Below are positions 13,202 to 17,264 of a DNA stretch of 17,264 nt, in pieces (position 1 is the stretch's first letter; each line of letters begins with the position of its first letter). Source of the stretch: Oscillospiraceae bacterium (GTDB lineage Bacteria; Bacillota; Clostridia; Oscillospirales; CAG-272). Below the pieces are notes generated by a model. That model ran no database searches. It saw nothing but the letters and a program-made list of their open reading frames with translations, and had not been told where the DNA came from. The translations under genes and the position numbers were made by a program. The stretch spans positions 1 to 17,264 of the forward strand of contig SVQJ01000016.1 in assembly GCA_015065395.1 (NCBI GenBank), written 5' to 3'.

Positions 13202-14353
13202 CTAAAACAAACTGTAGCGACAAATATCGGCATTTACCGAAAGATAAGCACAAACTGTCGCTCCCACGTGGAAAAAGCCTTGCTTGGTGCCAAGATTTTT
13301 GCTTTTTATGTTTTTGCCAAACATAAGAAAAGGCACATATTCTCTAGTATGGTCTGTCGCTGCAATATAACCGGGATCACATCCGTGATCCGCAGTAATT
13401 ATAAGAAGATCATCATCTTTCAATAGAGGAACGAACTCTCCTAACCACATATCAAATTCACTTATTGCTTTAGCATAACCGTCTATATCATTTCGGTGGC
13501 CGTAAAGCATATCAAAATCCACAAGATTTACAAAGCAAAGACCGTTGAAGTCCTTTTTCACATATTCCAAGGTCTTTTTCATGCCGTCAGTATTCCCTGT
13601 GGTATATACGTGCTCCGTGATCCCCCGTCCCACAAAAATATCATTAATTTTACCAACCGAGATCACATCATATCCACTGCCCGATATCAGATCGAGCGCT
13701 GTTGCTTCGGGAGGCTCGAGGGAAAAATCATGTCTGTTTGATGTTCTTGTAAAATCACCAGGCACACCTATAAAGGGTCTTGCAATAATTCTGCCGACAC
13801 CGTGCTCACCAACCAGGATGCTACGCGCTATGCGGCAATACTCGTATAGCTCTTCAACGGGAACTATTTTTTCATGAGCAGCGATCTGGAAAACGCTGTC
13901 TGCAGAGGTATAAACAATAAGATCACCCGATTCAAGGTGTTCCTTTCCGTAATCTTTTATAACCTCTGTACCTGAATACGGCCTATTACACAGTACCCCC
14001 CGTGCGGTCAAGCGAGAGAATTCCTCAATGAGGTGATCGGGAAAACCGCAAGGATAGGTTGGAAGCGGCTTTTCGGAAACGATCCCTGCGATCTCCCAAT
14101 GACCTATAGTGGTATCCTTCCCCTCTGAAACCTCGCCAAGTCTTGCAAAAACGGCGAGGGGGGCACTAATGTTCGGCAAATCCACTCCGTCAATGTTAAA
14201 AAGGCCGAGCTTTCTCATATTATCACAAGCAAAAAATTCGCTTTTAGAGATGCTTTTCAAGGTATTGGCACCTTTATCACCATATCGGTAACTGTCAGGC
14301 ATTTCACCTATACCAAAGCTATCCAAAACAATCAGAAAAACCCTTTTATTCAT
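13202..14353 (-). CDS. deoB: Phosphopentomutase
   Basis: DeoB interconverts ribose-1-phosphate and deoxyribose-1-phosphate with the 5-phosphates, linking nucleoside phosphorylases to DeoC and the pentose phosphate pathway. It belongs to the alkaline-phosphatase superfamily and uses two metals (usually Mn). In the 383-residue protein the N-terminal metal site is VLDSFGIGEMPD (Asp11); the phosphorylated threonine is Thr81 in GKDTTIGHWE (equivalent to Thr85 of Bacillus cereus DeoB); VYTSADSVFQIAAHE, RPFIGVPGDFTRTSNRHDF, NLVDFDMLYGHR, ITADHGCDP and TDHTREYVPF follow in family order. The residue two after the phosphothreonine (usually Thr in TGHWE) is Ile83. A TTG at 14410 opens a longer reading that overlaps deoD and adds nonsense; the ATG at 14353, 4 nt after the deoD stop, gives the family start NKRVFLIVLDS. 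The ribosome site is weak (GAGAG), suggesting coupling to deoD. Confidence 0.96.
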   Translation of the reverse strand: MNKRVFLIVLDSFGIGEMPDSYRYGDKGANTLKSISKSEFFACDNMRKLGLFNIDGVDLPNISAPLAVFARLGEVSEGKDTTIGHWEIAGIVSEKPLPTYPCGFPDHLIEEFSRLTARGVLCNRPYSGTEVIKDYGKEHLESGDLIVYTSADSVFQIAAHEKIVPVEELYEYCRIARSILVGEHGVGRIIARPFIGVPGDFTRTSNRHDFSLEPPEATALDLISGSGYDVISVGKINDIFVGRGITEHVYTTGNTDGMKKTLEYVKKDFNGLCFVNLVDFDMLYGHRNDIDGYAKAISEFDMWLGEFVPLLKDDDLLIITADHGCDPGYIAATDHTREYVPFLMFGKNIKSKNLGTKQGFFHVGATVCAYLSVNADICRYSLF

Positions 14354-14357
14354 AAAA

Positions 14358-15107
14358 CTACTCTCTCGGCTCAATATGCGGCAAGGCTTCAAAAGCAACA
14401 GCGCTTTCAAGTGAAAGGATCATCATTTGTGTAAATGTCTTTTCTCTTTCGTCTGCAGATAACGCGTCATACGGAGGATACAGTATATCAGAAATCGTAC
14501 ATACGGAAAGCGCACGCATACCCAGGCGCATTGCAGTACAATACAGCGCGGCAGCCTCCATCTCCACCGCAAGACATCCGATCTTTTTCCAATTTGCGGA
14601 CGGAAAGGAATCATCATAAAACGTATCCGAAGAATAAAGGTTACCAATATGAAGAGTGACTCCCTGATTATGGGAAAAATTTTTAACAATTTCAAGCATA
14701 GAAAAATCACAGATCGGGGCAATCGTGCCGTTAAGATTATACTGCTTTGCGAAATCGGAATTTGTACATGCACCCATACCGGCAACTATATCACGCAATT
14801 TGGCAGTCTCACTTATTGCGCCGGCGCTACCGATTCGCATTATATTCTGTACACCAAAATACTTGTAAAGCTCATAGCTGTATATACCCATAGAGGGCAT
14901 ACCCATACCGCTGGCCATTACAGATACCTTTACACCCTTGTAATAGCCCGTGTAACCGTTAACACCTCTTACATTATTGACCAGAACCGGTCGATCAAGA
15001 AAATTCTCAGCAATATACTTGGATCTCATGGGGTCCCCGGGCATAAGAACGGTTTTTCCAAATCCGAGAACGGGATCTATAAGATCAATATGCGGTGTCC
15101 TTATCAC
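14358..15107 (-). CDS. deoD: Purine nucleoside phosphorylase, DeoD type
   Basis: DeoD, the hexameric PNP form, cleaves purine (deoxy)ribonucleosides with phosphate to base and (deoxy)ribose-1-phosphate. The 249-residue protein shows the N-terminal TPHI (4-7; His6 corresponds to E. coli His4 reaching the neighbouring subunit), VLMPGDPMRSKYIAE (20-34), ASGMGMPSMGIYS (65-77), RIGSAGAI (91-98), the ribose-binding VEMEAAALY (181-189) and catalytic Asp207 in CTISDIL, with Arg221 as the partner arginine. The start is GTG at 15107: GGAGGAGGG (15116-15124) lies exactly 8 nt upstream, and the N-terminus then matches the family. It overlaps deoC by 23 nt. The next gene, deoB, begins 4 nt after its stop. 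Confidence 0.96.
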   Translation of the reverse strand: MIRTPHIDLIDPVLGFGKTVLMPGDPMRSKYIAENFLDRPVLVNNVRGVNGYTGYYKGVKVSVMASGMGMPSMGIYSYELYKYFGVQNIMRIGSAGAISETAKLRDIVAGMGACTNSDFAKQYNLNGTIAPICDFSMLEIVKNFSHNQGVTLHIGNLYSSDTFYDDSFPSANWKKIGCLAVEMEAAALYCTAMRLGMRALSVCTISDILYPPYDALSADEREKTFTQMMILSLESAVAFEALPHIEPRE

Positions 15108-15771
15108 AATTTTGTCCCTCCTCCATCGATTTTACTATCTTGACTATTCTGCTTGTTCCAAGTCTTTCAGCACCAAGTGAGATAAAGCTCTCAGCATCTT
15201 CAAGGGATGAAATCCCACCTGCAGCCTTGATCTTCAAATGGGATTGAACATTATCTGAGAAAAGCTTTATATCATGAGCCGTTGCACCGCCCGACGAAAA
15301 GCCGGTGGAAGTTTTTATATAATCTGCTCCGGAAGCCGAAACTATTTCACACATTTTTATCTTTTCCTCATCGTTAAGCAGACAGGTTTCAACTATGACT
15401 TTCAATATCCTTCCCATACAGGAAGCCTTGACCGCTTTTATCTCTTCAAGCAGCAGCTCGTACTTTTTATCCTTTAACCAGCCGATATTAATTACCATGT
15501 CGATCTCGTCTGCACCGTTTTTAACAGCATCAGACGCTTCAAAGCACTTAACATCGGTAGTTGAATATCCGTTTGGAAATCCGATGACCGTGCAGATTTT
15601 AAGTCTTTCTCCCACAAATTCTTTAGCTGATTTAACGTATGAAGCCGGTATGCAGCACGAAGCAACACCGTACTTGATTCCATCGGTCAAAAGAAGTTTT
15701 ATCTCATCAAAAGTTGCATTCTGTGAAAGAAGCGTGTGATCCACACGCGAGAGAATATCAGATATATTCAT
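15085..15771 (-). CDS. deoC: Deoxyribose-phosphate aldolase
   Basis: DeoC splits 2-deoxyribose-5-phosphate into acetaldehyde and glyceraldehyde-3-phosphate, the exit of deoxynucleosides into central metabolism. The 228-residue TIM-barrel protein has VDHTLL (10-15), FPNGYSTTDVKCFEA (65-79), NGADEIDMVINIG (85-97; Asp91), KVIVETCLL (124-132), the Schiff-base lysine in YIKTSTGFSSGGAT (Lys153) and the second active-site lysine in IKAAGGI (Lys182), ending with GAERLGTSR. A TTG reading from 15810 would add 13 residues that overlap the activase gene; GGAGG lies 5 nt before the ATG at 15771, which settles the start. It follows the activase gene by 35 nt and overlaps deoD by 23 nt. Confidence 0.97.
   Translation of the reverse strand: MNISDILSRVDHTLLSQNATFDEIKLLLTDGIKYGVASCCIPASYVKSAKEFVGERLKICTVIGFPNGYSTTDVKCFEASDAVKNGADEIDMVINIGWLKDKKYELLLEEIKAVKASCMGRILKVIVETCLLNDEEKIKMCEIVSASGADYIKTSTGFSSGGATAHDIKLFSDNVQSHLKIKAAGGISSLEDAESFISLGAERLGTSRIVKIVKSMEEGQNCDKDTAY
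15116..15124 (-). promoter_or_regulatory. Strong ribosome binding site deciding the deoD GTG start
   Basis: GGAGGAGGG on the minus strand lies 8 nt before GTG 15107, inside the end of deoC. No in-frame ATG competes, so this site fixes the deoD start. Confidence 0.85.
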
Positions 15772-15806
15772 GTTTTCCTCCGTTTTGATTGTATATTCAG
15801 GATATG

Positions 15807-16700
15807 TCAAGAAATACGTATTTCTTCAACACCGAAAGAAGCAAACTGTTTCCTCCACCGCTCCTTATCAGCGACCCCGGCGTTTTCTGCAGCATAATAC
15901 ACTTCTCTGCCGATTTTTTCACCCTTGCTCACTCCCAGCGCGTGATACGGCATAATCTCACAGTATCTGTAGCTACCGGAGTGTTCCCTGAGAAAGGAGC
16001 ATAAAGCAGCTATATCCTCATGGGAATCATTTACCGTAGGAATCAAAGGCAGTCTTATAATAATATCTGCTCCTTTTGAAAAAAGATAAAACAGATTATC
16101 AATGATTCTTTTGTTGTCAACTCCTGTCAAGGCTTTGTGCTTTGCCGGGTCAACGCATTTTATGTCATACAAAAAAGTACATCCCTGTTTTGCACAGGCA
16201 TCATAAAATCCCACTTGTCCGAATCCGCAGGTTTCTATAAACGTAGATATTCCCCGTTCTTTTGCAAGTGTAACAAGTTCAAGAGCAAACTCCGCTTGAA
16301 ATGAAGGCTCTCCTCCCGATAAAGTCATGCCGCCGCCTGAGGTTTTATAAAAAGCTTTATCTCTTTCAACCTCACGTATAACCTCTTCTGCCGTAACTTC
16401 CTTTCCTACAAGCTCGTTTGCACCGTTAGGACAGACCGCAATACATTTAGAACAAGTGATGCACATATCTCTTGGAATAGTCATCACTCCGTTATCAATA
16501 GTTCTGCCGTTGCATACAGACAGACACTGACCGCACAAAGAGCATTTGCCCTTAGAAAAAGAAATAACTTGATTTTTAGATAGGCCCTCAGGATTGTGAC
16601 ACCAAACGCAGTTTAGGGGGCAGCCTTTGAAAAAAACCGTCGTTCTGATACCGTCTCCATCATGCAAACAGTATCTTTGGATATTAAAAATAGTTCCCAT
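15807..16700 (-). CDS. Glycyl-radical enzyme activating protein, YjjW/PflA-like radical SAM enzyme
   Basis: Radical SAM activases create the glycyl radical in partner enzymes such as pyruvate formate-lyase. The 297-residue protein has the SAM-cluster motif CPLNCVWC (Cys27, Cys31, Cys34; CxxxCxxC), the preceding HDGDGIRTTVFFKGC, and the SAM-binding MTLSGGEP (GGE at 129-131). Between them is a ferredoxin-like insert with two 4Fe-4S motifs: CSLCGQC...C (Cys53, 56, 59, 63) and CITCSKC...CP (Cys80, 83, 86, 90), as in non-PFL activases. The ATG at 16700 has AAGGTGA 5 nt upstream. It heads the deoC-deoD-deoB-cdd-udp operon. In E. coli the YjjW activase and its putative partner YjjI map next to deoC, so a YjjW-like role is likely, but no glycyl-radical enzyme gene lies in this window. 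The partner is unknown. Confidence 0.88.
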   Translation of the reverse strand: MGTIFNIQRYCLHDGDGIRTTVFFKGCPLNCVWCHNPEGLSKNQVISFSKGKCSLCGQCLSVCNGRTIDNGVMTIPRDMCITCSKCIAVCPNGANELVGKEVTAEEVIREVERDKAFYKTSGGGMTLSGGEPSFQAEFALELVTLAKERGISTFIETCGFGQVGFYDACAKQGCTFLYDIKCVDPAKHKALTGVDNKRIIDNLFYLFSKGADIIIRLPLIPTVNDSHEDIAALCSFLREHSGSYRYCEIMPYHALGVSKGEKIGREVYYAAENAGVADKERWRKQFASFGVEEIRIS

Positions 16701-16728
16701 AATTCACCTTAATGCTGATTATATGTTT

Positions 16729-16757
16729 ATTTTACTATATTATTTCAGTCTTTACAA
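16729..16757 (-). promoter_or_regulatory. Probable sigma-A promoter of the activase-deo operon
   Basis: On the minus strand TTGTAA (16757-16752) and TAAAAT (16734-16729) are 17 bp apart, about 30 nt before the activase start. Each box is one substitution from consensus. A second TATAAT (16723-16718) lacks a matching -35 box. Confidence 0.6.
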
Positions 16758-16833
16758 GTGTTTTGTTTCAAATCCCGAATCGATCCGAGGAAACAGCAAA
16801 TAATATATCCATCAAGAAAACGAGGAGAAATCG

Positions 16834-17264
16834 ATGAAAAGAATTGCAGTTATTTATTGGAGCGGAACAGGAAACACAGAGAAAATGGCAAAGGAAATAT
16901 ACGAAAGCGTTAAAAGCTCAAAAGTAACAGTCGACATGATGGATATCGGTTGTTTTGATACTGAAAAAATAAAAGAATATGATGCGATTGCATTAGGATG
17001 CCCGGCATCAGGAAATGAAGAACTTGAGGAAAGCGAATTTGCACCAAAATTTGAAGAGATCGAAAACGAACTTAAGGATAAAAAAACCATACTCTTTGGC
17101 TCCTATGGCTGGGGAGGCGGAAGCTGGATGAAAGAATGGGAAGAAAGATGCAAGAAAGCCGGTGCAAAAGTGATAAATACAGTTGTTTGCATGGATGAAC
17201 CAAATAATGAAACAATAAAAAAATGCAGAGAATCCGGAAAGAATCTTCTGCAGCTTGGGTTGTA
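16834..17264 (+). CDS. Short-chain flavodoxin (stop codon cut by window edge)
   Basis: Flavodoxins are small FMN-binding electron carriers in the cytoplasm. The 143 visible codons form a full-length short-chain flavodoxin: the FMN phosphate loop YWSGTGNTEKMA (8-19), the first isoalloxazine loop ALGCPASGNEELEES (53-67) and the second loop LFGSYGWGGGSWMKEW (87-102), in the Clostridium-type order and spacing. The last two bases are TA, so the next base probably completes a stop codon and only one base is missing; this is inference. AGGAG lies 7-8 nt before the ATG at 16834. It is divergent from the activase gene, with 133 nt between starts. No clear promoter on this strand could be fixed. In E. 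coli reduced flavodoxin is the electron donor to PFL activase, so a working link with the neighbouring activase is plausible. The flavodoxin class is certain, the partner is not. Confidence 0.94.
   Translation, partial: MKRIAVIYWSGTGNTEKMAKEIYESVKSSKVTVDMMDIGCFDTEKIKEYDAIALGCPASGNEELEESEFAPKFEEIENELKDKKTILFGSYGWGGGSWMKEWEERCKKAGAKVINTVVCMDEPNNETIKKCRESGKNLLQLGL

Noticed and set aside
14354..14410. Longer deoB from TTG 14410
   Set aside because: The extension reads through the deoD 3' end in another frame and is unlike any DeoB N-terminus; the ATG at 14353 gives the conserved start.
14649..15143. Open frame of 164 codons on the plus strand
   Set aside because: Antisense to deoD and the deoC end; no support from a ribosome site or sequence family.
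15772..15810. Longer deoC from TTG 15810
   Set aside because: GGAGG is placed for the ATG at 15771, and the extension has no family similarity.
16741..16833. Promoter for the flavodoxin on the plus strand
   Set aside because: TTTACA and TTGTTT occur but neither has a -10 box at 16-18 bp; not strong enough to report as a feature.
1..17264. CRISPR array, tRNA/rRNA gene, insertion sequence, prophage or defence island
   Set aside because: No regularly spaced repeats, cloverleaf sequence, transposase, integrase or phage-like gene was seen; both strands are filled by recognisable core genes.

Overview
The window comes from a low-to-moderate G+C Gram-positive anaerobe of the class Clostridia (an Oscillospiraceae/Ruminococcaceae-like gut lineage is my best guess; this is inference). 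The evidence is the gene order nusB, TsaD-like, xseA, xseB, ispA, tlyA, nadK, argR, recN, strong AGGAGG-type ribosome binding sites, use of TTG and GTG starts, and an oxygen-sensitive glycyl-radical activase beside a flavodoxin. Every base belongs to a gene or a short spacer; no stretch over 300 bases lacks a gene. I see no tRNA, rRNA, CRISPR array, insertion sequence, phage gene or obvious foreign island.

Region 1 (1-11345, minus strand) is one tightly packed run of 14 housekeeping genes read from right to left: nusB, a TsaD-like paralog, xseA, xseB, ispA, tlyA, nadK, argR, recN, tyrS, a YjjG-type HAD phosphatase, murB, whiA and the start of dnaE, which runs off the left edge. Gaps are 0-46 nt and many junctions are ATGA overlaps. 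A perfect consensus sigma-A promoter (TTGACA, 17 bp, TATAAT) sits upstream of nusB and no second strong promoter is apparent inside. Relative to the classical Firmicutes order, dxs is absent between ispA and tlyA, spoIVB/spo0A are absent after recN, and rapZ/yvcK are absent between murB and whiA. WhiA itself is short and seems to lack its first LAGLIDADG repeat.

Region 2 (11346-12009) holds a divergent intergenic region with a second good promoter, one small four-helix membrane protein on the plus strand (possibly DUF3021-like), and a perfect 25-bp inverted repeat that serves as a two-way terminator and encodes the stop codons of both converging genes.

Region 3 (12003-16700, minus strand) is a nucleoside-catabolism operon read right to left: a YjjW-like glycyl-radical enzyme activase, deoC, deoD, deoB, cdd, udp. 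Together Cdd, Udp and DeoD turn nucleosides into free bases plus (deoxy)ribose-1-phosphate, DeoB isomerises this to the 5-phosphate, and DeoC splits deoxyribose-5-phosphate into acetaldehyde and glyceraldehyde-3-phosphate. The activase has no glycyl-radical enzyme next to it.

Region 4 (16701-17264) is a short divergent promoter region and a short-chain flavodoxin on the plus strand, a plausible electron donor for the activase; its stop codon is cut by the window edge after two bases.

Most of the window is ordinary core genome. The points that deserve a second look are the orphan activase/flavodoxin/deo arrangement, the truncated WhiA, the TsaD paralog, and the small membrane protein with its promoter and palindromic terminator.
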